Assembly (NCBI GenBank): GCA_003013855.2
Contig: ML058493.1
Coordinates: 3,038,001-3,102,000 of the forward strand
Source: Liriodendron chinense
Lineage: Eukaryota; Streptophyta; Magnoliopsida; Magnoliales; Magnoliaceae
Direction: 5' to 3'
DNA length: 64,000 nucleotides
The translations under genes were made by a program, and so were the position numbers. Every line of letters begins with the position of its first letter. Position 1 is the first letter of the stretch. This document shows positions 1-9,317 of this stretch, piece by piece. The notes below the pieces were generated by a model. It made no database searches. It was given only the letters and a program-made list of their open reading frames with translations, and was not told where the DNA came from.

Positions 1-336
1 GATTGATCGCCCATAATGCAAAAATTCTATAATGTTGTTGGACAAAAAAGAGTGCAATCAATTGATCGCCTAGCTCTCTGCAATTAATCGCCCGAGCCAT
101 CAAAAGTTCGAAATTTTGAAAAATTGATGCTAAACTCTCTAGACACTTTTTGGACACCTATCCGCAAAATACAACTTTTATGGTTAGATTGCAGGTGTGA
201 TTGATCGCCCAGCCCAAGCGATCAATCGACCATGCGACAAGTCTAGAAATTTCCAAATCTGGTCCGATTTTCTCTGCGCAAGTGCGTAAGTTTTATGCAG
301 ATTCTCGAATGTTCTGTGATGATGGGGCTTGAAGCT

Positions 337-344
337 TATAAAAG
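337..344 (+). promoter_or_regulatory. TATA box of element B LTR
   Basis: TATAAAAG, followed by gactcctctac. The C/D LTRs have TATAAAAG at the same relative place before gacacctagg, and A's 5' LTR has it on the minus strand. Conservation across the family marks it as the likely RNA polymerase II core promoter of the LTR. Confidence 0.7.
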
Positions 345-755
345 GACTCCTCTACTTCGATTTAAAGGCATCTTAGAAGAGATTGGAGGTCGTGGAAGGT
401 GAAGGAAAGCTTCGTGGAGTGTTTGCAACTCTGCCGACTCCGATTTTTCTAGCTTTTCATGTTTTTCTTTAGTTTTTCTTTTGATTCTAGTTGTAGATGA
501 CAATGCTTGGCTAAAACCTCTTAGCTAGGGCTAAGAGGTGAAGCTTATAGCCAATTTCATGTTTAATTCGTTTTAATTCAAGTTTACTTTACTTTAAGTT
601 AGATTTTTAAGTTTTAGTTTGAATAAAGTTGGTCTTTTTAGATGTTTTATGATAGTTCATGTACTTCGGACATGAATTCTTTGCAATTCTCTAAGATTGC
701 CATGTTGGGATAGATTATATTTAAATTGTAGTAACCTTAGAGCATGCCAAAGTCT

Positions 756-760
756 CTTAG
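756..760. repeat. Target-site duplication of element A (left copy)
   Basis: cttag precedes the left LTR of A, and cttgg (8627-8631) follows the right LTR. The copies are 5 bp with one mismatch, as expected for an old Ty3/gypsy insertion. The host sequence is the 5' LTR of element B. Confidence 0.75.
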
Positions 761-2520
761 TGTTCGCTCGCCTCAAGTGTAAGGCTGCGATGTAGTAATA
801 AATCTCGGTAAGACCGAGGTCGATCCACAGGGAATTAGAAACAACTTTCAAACTATTCCAGCAACTCAGTTTGCAATGGATATGGGTTTCAATTGAGTAA
901 TTTAACTAAAACAGAAACTTAATGGAAAATCAGTAATTTAAGATACTAAGGCATTTAAGGATCCACTTGTAGCAATCCCATGTCAATTCAACTAATCCAA
1001 GCATAGAGCACAACTAGATTTGAAGTCCTATCTCTCATCTAGTTGAAAAATCTCATCTAGTTGAAAAATAAAGCATTCAAACACATTCAATTCCATTCAA
1101 GCTGAACTTCCAAGTTCTAGTCCCATTCAATCAATGTAGAATTCAAAATCATAGCCTTCGGAGTAATAGCCATGCCTATGGACTATGGCCTGCTCAAGAT
1201 TACTATAATTCGAATCTAAACAAGCATCATACGATAATCTCAGAGAATTACAAGGAATTCATGTTCGGAGCACATAAACTCTCATAAAACATCTCAAACT
1301 AAGAACTAGAATATGAAAAATCCAAACTTGAATTGAAAATTACTTGAATTAACTTGAATCAAACATGAAATTAGCTACAAGCTTCACCTCTCAGCCTTAG
1401 CTGAGAGATTCTAGCCGAGCATTGTCATACTACAACTAGAACTCATAATAAAAAGCATAAAAACTAGAAAAACCGAAAATTTGAGGGTTGCAGACGCTCC
1501 ACGACGACTTCCGTCCTCTCCCACGACCTTCCTTTGCTTCTATGATGCCCTAGGAAGAGCCCCTAGGTGTCCTTTTATGGTTGGAAAGCCTCCTTGCGTC
1601 GGAAACATCCAGAAATTGCGTAAGGTTACGCACTGCATAGCAAATTTCGGAACCGGAATTAGAAATTCCTGATTTTTCTGCGTAGCCGACCGGTCGGACG
1701 ACTGGTCAGACTACCTGTTTAACAGTCTAGAGAGTACATATAGAGGGCCGACCGGTTGGCCGACTGATCAAGACCGGTCAGACCTCTTATGGTCATTGAT
1801 CCAGTAAGCCTCCAGAGAGCACCGACCGGTTGGCTGACCGGTCAAGACCGGTCGGACCAACTGGTCCTTCTTCCAATGGTGTCCAGCGGTATGGCCGACC
1901 GGTCGGACTTGCTTTTCTTCATCTTTTTCTTCTTTTCTTCATTCTCTTCTCCCTCTTTCTTTTTCCTTCTTTGGTCCATCTTGGACCTTCCTTCGAAGGT
2001 TCTAAATGGCCCCCTTTTGGTCTCTAATTAAGTGAAGTCCGCTCTCATCCCTACAATCACAAAACATGCGTTAGATGGGCCTTTTAATCATGAAAACCAT
2101 GCATACAATGTCATGTAGTGGGCAATGCAATGTATAAATTGGAGGTTCAGCAGGATCATCAAGGTTGGTCATTGATCCAGCAAGCCTCCAGAGAGCATCG
2201 ACCAGTTGGCCGACCGGTCGGACTAACTGGTCCTTCTTCCAATGGTGTCCAGCGGTATGGCCGACCGGTCGAACTTGCTTTTCTTTATCTTTTTCTTCTT
2301 TTCTTCATTCTCTTTTCTCCCTCTTTCTTTTTCCTTCTTTGGTCCATCTTGGACCTTCCTTCAAAGGTTCTAAATGGCCCCTTTTTGGTCTCCAATTGAG
2401 TGAAGTCCGCTCTCATCCCTACAATCACAAAACATGCGTTAGATGGGCCTTTTAATCATGAAAACCATGCATACAATGTCATGTAGTGGGCAATGCAATG
2501 TATAAAGTGGAGGTTCAACA
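761..2520 (-). repeat. Element A 3' LTR, lengthened by an internal duplication
   Basis: Runs from tgttcgctcgcctc to ggaggttcaaca in plus orientation and matches 7242-8626. It is about 375 bp longer because the segment near its minus-strand 5' end is present twice (see 1789-2520). The TATA position reads CATAAAAG on the minus strand (1572-1579), while the 5' LTR keeps TATAAAAG, so the two LTRs have diverged since insertion. Confidence 0.9.
1789..2520. repeat. Tandem duplication inside A's 3' LTR with an internal-sequence filler
   Basis: Unit 1 (about 1789-2149) and unit 2 (about 2164-2520) both start tggtcattgatccag and end in the LTR terminus. Between them lies gcaggatcatcaag (2150-2163), which is identical to 3715-3728 in the 3' coding end of the same element and absent from the right LTR. 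The filler shows that the second unit was joined through a copy of internal sequence. Confidence 0.8.
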
Positions 2521-2532
2521 CCCCCCCCAACC
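2521..2532 (-). promoter_or_regulatory. Polypurine tract of element A
   Basis: On the minus strand ggttgggggggg directly abuts the 3' LTR start tgttgaac. It is the expected primer for plus-strand DNA synthesis. The same motif precedes the 3' LTRs of B, C and D. Confidence 0.8.
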
Positions 2533-3664
2533 AGCTTCTTGCTAGTCCCAAGCAAAACATGCGTGAAACAATTTCAAACCTCCATCATAAACCATGTTTC
2601 TATTCATTCCAAGAGATACAAGTATAAAATTTTGGAGAAATTAGGTGCTAGAAGCTGAAACCTTAAACTCTCAAAACATAATAAGTGTCTATATGAAATT
2701 CCCACTGATTGATTGATAAATAGAAGAACTCGAACAAATTCAACCTAGTGTGCATAGTGAAAGTTCATCTCATGAGTTTTCGGGATTATCTTCTTCATAG
2801 ATTAAGTAAACCAAGGATTTTAAGGTGCATATAGCAACAACAAGCCTATGACAGGAATTTGCCTTACCATCATTCTGACGGCTTTCACACTACGTCCCAT
2901 TTTCGGCTTTGGTTACGGTTCGACCATCCCCCAGTTGGTAATAGGTAGCCCTTTTTGGAATTTTCCACCATTTTTCCTTCATTCCCGATTTCATCCTTTC
3001 TTTCCTTTTTCTTTTACATTAGATAGGATTTTTAAAAATCCATATCTTTCGTTATTTTCCCATCGACAAGGATGGACAAAATACCCCGGCTTGGTTTCTC
3101 AACACCTTTAAATCAAAGTCTAGCGAATCCACAAATCACATAAACCTTTCAACTCATGAAAATCGTGTAATGTGAACTTGGTGTAAATGTGTTCAAATTT
3201 TCTATCAATCACATCAATAGGGGAACTAACATATAAAACCATTATGTTGGGAGAAATTCACGACTTACAACATCACACACTTCGTATCTCCTCTTCTTAT
3301 ACTCATAGCATCTCTAATGCATAGAAACAAGGTTTTCTAAAAGAGTGTTGAAATTTTAGAAAATCCGAAAAAAAAATTCACGTATGATGCTCGAAATGTT
3401 GCAAACTGCTAGATGAGGAATCTCATCTCACCCCCCAACCAAATCTTGCATTGTCCTCAATGTAAAAAGATATGCAATGAGCATGAACATGAGAGCAATG
3501 GTGAAATATGAGAGAGTGAGAACAATAGTACCTGAGAGAGCGATCATGGAAGTCTACAACCCAACAACTAAAGGTACTAAAACAGTAAAACTGAATAAAA
3601 CTAAACCTAATCTACAGAAAGCAATAAAGATAACTAACCCGTCCTTGTAAAAAGAGGATCTCCA
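2533..3664 (-). other. Element A 3' untranslated region with a second PPT-like motif
   Basis: Non-coding on both strands. Read on the minus strand, it carries the family motif cattgaggacaatg (3449-3462) followed by ggttgggggg (3431-3440), about 0.9 kb before the true PPT. Further on, a conserved block (accaactgggggatggtc at about 2920-2937) also occurs in B, C and D. The small ORFs predicted here are not conserved between the copies. Confidence 0.7.
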
Positions 3665-6600
3665 TCAGACTAGGAGATCGATTATCATTATAACATCCAA
3701 AAGGACAAAGTTGAGCAGGATCATCAAGTGGTGTAACAAATTTTTCAGTAGAACTATCCACCATCCTGCTTTGGAAAGTACATTAGTGACATCGATCATT
3801 CTACCCCATTGAAAATCCTGCTGAAAAATTTCAGCGGGTTCTTCAACAAAATTGTCACATGTACTAGGAAAGGAGAATTTCATTGGTTGGAAATCATTGA
3901 ATATGGATCTCCTTTCCTTCTTGTCTGAGCAAAAATTATTCAAGTATGGGTCATCCCAGAAGTGTTCTTCGGTTTGAACAAACCAAAGAGATGTGGAGAC
4001 TTGTATTTCTTCTTCACAAGTCAATATGATCCCCACAAAATCAGATTTCACCGGTGCTTCCACAATTGAATTTTCAGTTTGGTGTTCTGTGGAAGGAAAC
4101 TTTTTAGGCACCGGGGAGCTCTCTCTCAAAGCATGTACAATGTCTTGAATCATGGGATCATCCCAATCCTCAAAGTACGTTAGGCACTCCTCAAGTGTAT
4201 AAGAGACCTCATCGGAGGAAATTTTCAGATTTGGACCCTTTCTGTCTTTCTCCTTCTCAGAATTTTGTGTAGGTTGGAGTGGGTCCTCAACCTCTACACT
4301 TTCAGAAAATAGCCTCTCTGTAGGCAAGTCAAGCACCAACTCTTCCAAATCCTGCACAACAAATTTGTGTAAATCAGAAATTGGTGACTTGTCAAATGAA
4401 TTTTCAGAAATTGACACTTCCAAGGTCTTAATAAAATGAGAATTACATTCATCCTTAGAATGTGTCAAATATGTCTCCAAACTTTCAGGTAGATCATGTT
4501 GGAAAAACTCCCCATCATCCATGGATTCTATCATGTTTACCTCATGGGGGCCATCATTGTCGTCCCAATCCTCAAAGGGATCAAAGCTAACAATATCTAG
4601 AGGATCAAAATTCTGCCTTAAAGCGAATTCCTCTTCCACGATTGAATCAATCAAATCAACCTTGCGGACATCATCATCATCCCTATGCCTTTTGCCTAAG
4701 TGGAACACATTCACCTCCAACGTCATGTTCCTAAAGGACATTTGCATCACTCCATTCCGGCAATTTATGATTGCGTTTGATGTAGCAAGGAATGGGCGGC
4801 CTAGAATCACCGGTATTTGGGTGCTCGCATCCATAACCGGTTGTGTGTCCAAGACGATGAAATCTACCGGGTAGTAGAATTTATCCACTTGGACTAGCAC
4901 ATCCTCAACTATCCCTCTCGGTATACGGATGGATCTATCAGCGAGTTGCAACGTGGTTTTGGTGGGTTTTAATTCACCAAGACCCAATTGCTCATATACC
5001 GAGTATGGGATCAAGTTCACACTTGCCCCAAAGTCTAGCAACGCATGTTCAATCCGGTAGTCTCCAATGATAGATGAGACGGTGGGACTACCGAGATCTT
5101 TGAATTTTGGGGGGGTCTTTTGAGTAAGAATGACACTCACTTGCTCATTTAAGAGGGCCTTTTGCTGCACATTATATTTGCGTTTTGTTGTGCATAGGTC
5201 CTTTAGAAACTTGGTATAAGAGGGGATTTGTTTGATGGCATCAAGCAAAGGGATGTTAATCTTGACTTGTCTGAAAATCTCTAGAATATCATGAGAGTTT
5301 GGGAGAGATTTTGGAGCAGCCAATCTCGAAGGGAATGGTGCTACGGGCTTGTAAATGCGTTCCGGTTCTTGTGGGGCTGAGTTAGATCCATCCTCGTCCT
5401 CAGAATTTACCAGATCATTAGGCTTGTCGGCCTTCACCGGAATAGATTTGTCAATTTGTTTACCACTTCTAAGAGTGTTGATGGATTTGGCTTGCTCCAT
5501 GTATTGGTTGGAAGGATTAGGAATGCTCACTTCATGTGCTTGCTTTGGATTGGGCTGAGGTTGGGCCGGAAAGGTCCCTTCCCTAGCATTCAAGCGTCCC
5601 TTAATCTCATCAACCGAGACTTTGAGCTCTTGGAACATTTGCTGATTTGTTTGATTGATTTGCGTTTGCCCTTGTATAAACGCTTTCAAGGTATCCTCCA
5701 TTGAGAACTGAGGTGGGGCCATATTTTGCATGGGTGGCCCTCTTTGAGAGTTGGTAGGATTGCCCGTAGGAGCATTCTTCCAACTAAAATTTGGGTGGTT
5801 CTTCCAACTGTCATTGTACGTATTACCCACCGGTCCATTGAAAGGACGTTGATACCCATATGTGGCTTTGGCATGTTCATGTAATACCTCTTGAAATGCA
5901 GGAATTGTGGGACAATCTTGTGTAGCGTGTAAATCGGTGAGACAAATCCCACATATGGTTTCAATAGCTTCATTGGACTTTGGAACTCCACTTTTACTAA
6001 GTTCCATGGCCTCGACCTTCCTTGTGAGGTTGGCTATCCTTGCATTCACGTCGTCTTCCTCCTTAAGGATAAAGACTCCTCCTTTCTCTTGAATAGGCTT
6101 GGGGTTATTGGGTTTATCCGAGGTATCCCAGGATTGGGCATTTTCAGCCAACATGTCCAAGTAACTCCAAGCCTCATTTGGATTTTTGCTCATAAACTCG
6201 CCATTGCACATCATCTCTATAAATTGGCGCATATTGGAACTTAATCCATCATTGAAAAAATTTATAATTCGCCAACTCTCATAACCATGATGTGGGCAAG
6301 CAAGTAGGAGGTCCTTAAATCTCTCCCAACATTGGAAGAAAGATTCACCCTCTTTAGCCGAGAAATTCATTATGGCTCTTCGAAGGGTGTTTGTTTTATG
6401 AGCCGGGAAGAACTTTTTCAAGAATTCCCGGGTCATCTCATTCCATGACCCAATCGAATGTGGTCTAAGAGAGTGAAGCCAATCTTTGGCTCTTTCTTTC
6501 AATGAAAAGGGAAAAAGTTTAAGTTTAATGGTATCCTCTGAAACATTGGTGTATTGCAAGGTAGCCACCACTTCTTCGAATTCTTTCAAGTGTAGATATG

Positions 6601-6745
6601 GGCGGTCAGAGTCTAGCCCATGGAACTTTGGTACAAGTTGAATTACACCCGGCTTTATGTCGATGTTTCCCCCGTTTGGTGGTAGAACCACACAAGAGGG
6701 TGTAATTGCACGGGCTGGTTGTAGGTAATCCCTCAGTGATCTCAT
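3665..6745 (-). CDS. Gag-aspartic protease polyprotein of element A (main frame)
   Basis: A 1026-residue frame that forms the retroelement particle and cuts the polyprotein. The retrotransposon gag domain spans about residues 50-210 (LKLFPFSLKERAKDWL, FFPAHKTNTLRRAIMNF). A perfect CX2CX4HX4C zinc knuckle follows (C265, C268, H273, C278). The protease lies at about 557-680, with catalytic D571 in LLDFGASVNLIP and the partner loop PVILGRPFLAT. The acidic tail ends LLV-stop, as in B, C and D. RT and integrase are absent. The frame is open upstream of the listed ATG to the C39 tract (6800-6838), so the true gag start is further upstream in the fragment at 6775-6999. Best preserved coding copy in the family here. 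Confidence 0.9.
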   Translation of the reverse strand: MRSLRDYLQPARAITPSCVVLPPNGGNIDIKPGVIQLVPKFHGLDSDRPYLHLKEFEEVVATLQYTNVSEDTIKLKLFPFSLKERAKDWLHSLRPHSIGSWNEMTREFLKKFFPAHKTNTLRRAIMNFSAKEGESFFQCWERFKDLLLACPHHGYESWRIINFFNDGLSSNMRQFIEMMCNGEFMSKNPNEAWSYLDMLAENAQSWDTSDKPNNPKPIQEKGGVFILKEEDDVNARIANLTRKVEAMELSKSGVPKSNEAIETICGICLTDLHATQDCPTIPAFQEVLHEHAKATYGYQRPFNGPVGNTYNDSWKNHPNFSWKNAPTGNPTNSQRGPPMQNMAPPQFSMEDTLKAFIQGQTQINQTNQQMFQELKVSVDEIKGRLNAREGTFPAQPQPNPKQAHEVSIPNPSNQYMEQAKSINTLRSGKQIDKSIPVKADKPNDLVNSEDEDGSNSAPQEPERIYKPVAPFPSRLAAPKSLPNSHDILEIFRQVKINIPLLDAIKQIPSYTKFLKDLCTTKRKYNVQQKALLNEQVSVILTQKTPPKFKDLGSPTVSSIIGDYRIEHALLDFGASVNLIPYSVYEQLGLGELKPTKTTLQLADRSIRIPRGIVEDVLVQVDKFYYPVDFIVLDTQPVMDASTQIPVILGRPFLATSNAIINCRNGVMQMSFRNMTLEVNVFHLGKRHRDDDDVRKVDLIDSIVEEEFALRQNFDPLDIVSFDPFEDWDDNDGPHEVNMIESMDDGEFFQHDLPESLETYLTHSKDECNSHFIKTLEVSISENSFDKSPISDLHKFVVQDLEELVLDLPTERLFSESVEVEDPLQPTQNSEKEKDRKGPNLKISSDEVSYTLEECLTYFEDWDDPMIQDIVHALRESSPVPKKFPSTEHQTENSIVEAPVKSDFVGIILTCEEEIQVSTSLWFVQTEEHFWDDPYLNNFCSDKKERRSIFNDFQPMKFSFPSTCDNFVEEPAEIFQQDFQWGRMIDVTNVLSKAGWWIVLLKNLLHHLMILLNFVLLDVIMIIDLLV

Positions 6746-6774
6746 TGGACGAACATTATGTACCTCATTCTCTC

Positions 6775-6799
6775 CTACTCCTTGATTTGCGTTTGTAGT

Positions 6800-6839
<40 letters not shown>

Positions 6840-6999
6840 GATTCCTTAAAGGTGTTTGATCCATACTCCCCAAACTTTCACAATGCTCTTGGTAATTTCG
6901 GACTCGTCTATGGACTGACAATTGTCCAACTAAACCACCTTCAGATTGGAGACGATTTGAGTGGTTACGTTCCCAACGGGACATAAACCACTCAACCAA
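6775..6999 (-). CDS. N-terminal part of element A gag, out of frame with the main ORF
   Basis: The first part (MSRWERNHSNRLQSEGG) aligns with the gag start in C (MPHWARDSNNRLISEGG) and in B (9318). It runs through a poly-proline stretch coded by 39 C residues, then leaves the main frame and stops at 6775. The main frame is open across the same place (reads TNANQGVGENEVHN), so the two parts of gag are separated only by the homopolymer length. Start choice: the conserved MSRW/MPHW methionine. Confidence 0.7.
6800..6838. repeat. 39-bp G homopolymer (poly-C in gag sense)
   Basis: An uninterrupted G run on the plus strand inside the gag N-terminus of element A. The equivalent place in B is the mixed proline/threonine run PPPTPTT without a homopolymer. 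Its length decides the gag reading frame. Confidence 0.95.
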
Positions 7000-7218
7000 A
7001 AACTAAACTAGTCCTAAATCCTAGAAATCTGAAATTAATATAAAAATAAAAAATCTGTAAAAAACTAAGTTAGAAAGGTATCACCTGATGCGCTTTTAAC
7101 TAGAGAAGAAATCCTATAAAGCAAAACAATTTGTTAGTTCAAAAAAAAAAAATCAGAAAACCTATCTACTTCTACTTCTACAGCCACTAAAAACAATTTG
7201 AAAACCGTTATCTAATTT
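7000..7218 (-). other. Element A leader between PBS and gag
   Basis: Untranslated leader. It includes the short A-rich and T-rich stretches also found after the PBS in B (9050-9317). Nothing else was seen. Confidence 0.6.
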
Positions 7219-7235
7219 CCCTGGCAACGACGCCA
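7219..7235 (-). other. Primer-binding site of element A (tRNA-Asp)
   Basis: Minus strand TGGCGTCGTTGCCAGGG differs at two positions from TGGCGCCGTTGCCGGGG, the complement of the 3' end of plant tRNA-Asp. It lies six bases inside the 5' LTR. Confidence 0.85.
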
Positions 7236-7241
7236 AAAACT

Positions 7242-8626
7242 TGTTCGCTCGCCTCAAGTGTAAGGCTGCGATGTAGTAATAAATCTCGGTAAGACCGACG
7301 TCGATCCACAGGGAATTAGAAACAACTTTCAAACTATTCCAGCAACTCAGTTTGTAATGGATATGGGTTTCAATTGAGTAATTTAACTAAAACAGAAACT
7401 TAATGGAAAATCAGTAATTTAAGGTACTAAGGCATTCAAGGATCCACTTGTAGCAATCCCATGTCAATTCAATCAATCCAAGTATAGAGCACAACTAGAT
7501 TTGAAGTCCTATCTCTCATCTAGTTGGAAAATAAAGCATTCAAACACATTCAATTCCATTCAAGCTGAACTTCCAAGTTCTAGTCCCATTCAATCAATGT
7601 AGAATTCAAAATCATAGCCTTCGGAGTAACAGCCATGCCTATGGACTATGGTCTGCTCAAGGATTACTATAATTCGAATCTAAACAAGCATCATACGATA
7701 ATCTCAGAGAATTGCAAGGAATTCATGTCCGGAGCACATGAACTCTCATAAAACATCTCAAACTACCAACTTAAGAACCAGAATATGAAAAATCCAAACT
7801 TGAATTGAAAATTACTTGAATTAACTTGAATCAAACATGAAATTAGCTACAAGCTTCACCTCTTAGCCTTAGCTGAGAGATTCTAGCCGAGCATTGTCAT
7901 ACTACAACTAGAACTCATAATAAAAAGCATAAAAACTAGAAAAATTGGAAATTTGAGGGTTGAAGACGCTCCACGACGACTTCCGTCCTCTCCCATGACC
8001 TTCCTTTGCTTCTATGATGCCCTAGGAAGAGCCCCTAGGTGTCCTTTTATAGTGGGAAAGCCTCCTTGCATCGGAAACATCCAGAAATTGCGTAAGGTTA
8101 TGCACTGCGCAGTAAATTTCAGAACCGGAATTAGAAATTCCTGATTTTTCTGCGTAGCCGACCGGTCGGACGACCGGTTGGACTACCTGTTTAACAGTCC
8201 AGAGAGTACATATAGAGGGCCGACCGGTTGGCTGACTGGTCAAGACCGGTCGGACCTCTTATGGTCATTGATCCAGCAAGCCTCCAGAGAGCACCGACCG
8301 GTTGGCCGACCGGTCAAGACCGGTCAGACCAACTGGTCCTTCTTCCAATGGTGTCCAGCGGTATGGCCGACCGGTCGGACTTGCTTTTCTTCATCTTTTT
8401 CTTCTTTTCTTCATTCTCTTTTCTCCCTCTTTCTTTTTCCTTATTTGGTCCATCTTGGACCTTCCTTCAAAGGTTCTAAATGGCCCCTTTTTGGTCTCTA
8501 ATTGAGTGAAGTCCGCTCTCATCCCTACAATCACAAAACATGCGTTAGATGGGCCTTTTAATCATGAAAACCATGCATACAATGTCGTGTAGTGGGCAAT
8601 GCAATGTATAAATTGGAGGTTCAACA
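7242..8626 (-). repeat. Element A 5' LTR
   Basis: 1385 bp. In plus orientation it starts tgttcgctcgcctc and ends ggaggttcaaca. It contains arrays of the palindrome GACCGGTC with variants (8159-8375), then the TATA box on the minus strand. The U5 part contains the conserved tcggtaagaccga(g/c)gtcgatccacagg seen in every LTR of this superfamily here. Confidence 0.9.
8044..8051 (-). promoter_or_regulatory. TATA box of element A 5' LTR
   Basis: TATAAAAG on the minus strand, followed by gacacctagg, identical to the C/D LTR core promoter. Transcription would run leftward into gag. Confidence 0.7.
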
Positions 8627-9026
8627 CTTGGCATGGCTGTTACTTCGAAGGCTACAAGTTTGAAGTTTACATGCTTCATTAGAACTAGAATTCTGAATTT
8701 CCAGATTTGAGTGAAGAATGCGTGTTGAATGATTTATCTTCCAATTAGATAAATAGAACTTTGATTTTAATTATGGTTGTGCTTGGATGAACGGATTGAC
8801 ATGGGATTGCTATTAGTGGATCCTTAAAGCCTTAGTCTTTTTCATATTCTCAGATTTTCACTTTAAGTTGTTGTTTTAGTTCTAGTTCTCATAATTGAAT
8901 TCCTAAATTGTTTTAATTGAAGTTGCTGGAATAAATTAGGATTGTTTACCTAATTCCCTGTGGATCGACCTCGGTCTTACCGAGATTATTACTACATTGC
9001 AGCCTTACACTTAAGGCGAGTGAACA
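8627..9026 (+). repeat. Element B 5' LTR, second part
   Basis: Continues the LTR broken at 760. It ends with the shared U5 terminus gatcgacctcggtcttaccg, and then gagtgaaca next to the PBS. The second target copy cttgg is at its left edge. Confidence 0.85.
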
Positions 9027-9032
9027 AGTTTT

Positions 9033-9049
9033 TGGTGCCGTTGCCGGAG
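9033..9049 (+). other. Primer-binding site of element B (tRNA-Asp)
   Basis: TGGTGCCGTTGCCGGAG has two transitions relative to the tRNA-Asp complement. It is six bases from the LTR end. Confidence 0.8.
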
Positions 9050-9317
9050 AATCTGGGATAAATTGTTATAAATTGTTTTAGTGACTATAGAAGTAGAAGT
9101 AGTTAGATACGATTTTCTGTTTTCTTAGAACTAGTTTTTTATTTTTATTTTTTAGAACTAACAAGTTTGCTTTGTTTTATAGGAAATCCTCGTAGTTCAA
9201 GCTAATCGGATACTATCTTTCTAACTTAGAACTTTTTACAGCTTTTTAGTTTTCTAGATTCTAGTTTAATTTTAGATTTTTTAGGACTTAGGTTTAGTTT
9301 TTAGTTCAGATTTTTGC

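Larger units (their letters stand above)
1..760 (+). repeat. Element B 5' LTR, first part (window starts inside it)
   Basis: Matches the 3' LTR fragment at 14105-14185 and continues past it. It contains an array of short dyad motifs (cgatcaatcg/cgattgatcg) in 1-235, a TATA box, and the conserved stretch ctcttagctagggctaagag at about 517-536 that also occurs in the C/D LTRs. It breaks at 760, where element A begins. After one target copy is removed, 760 continues smoothly into 8632, as shown by alignment to the reverse complement of A's LTR around 1141-1210. Confidence 0.85.
761..8626 (-). mobile_element. Element A: complete gag-protease-only Athila-like retrotransposon
   Basis: A full minus-strand element with LTRs at 7242-8626 (5') and 761-2520 (3'), a tRNA-Asp PBS at 7219-7235, leader, gag-protease frame, 3' untranslated region and a PPT touching the 3' LTR. 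Both LTRs have the TG...CA termini tgttgaacctcc (minus) and gcgaaca. About 1.1 kb of non-coding DNA lies between the protease ORF and the PPT where an autonomous Athila would carry RT, RNase H and integrase. It therefore resembles the gag-only (TR-GAG) class and would need enzymes in trans. It is nested in B's LTR and is better preserved than B. Confidence 0.9.

Noticed and set aside
1789..2455. Plus-strand ORFs rich in F, L and S (also 8178-8505)
   Set aside because: They cross the LTR and the ttcttttcttc stretch; not conserved between LTR copies as proteins.
6798..6986. Plus-strand ORF with poly-glycine
   Set aside because: Shadow of the G39 homopolymer opposite A gag; no conservation.
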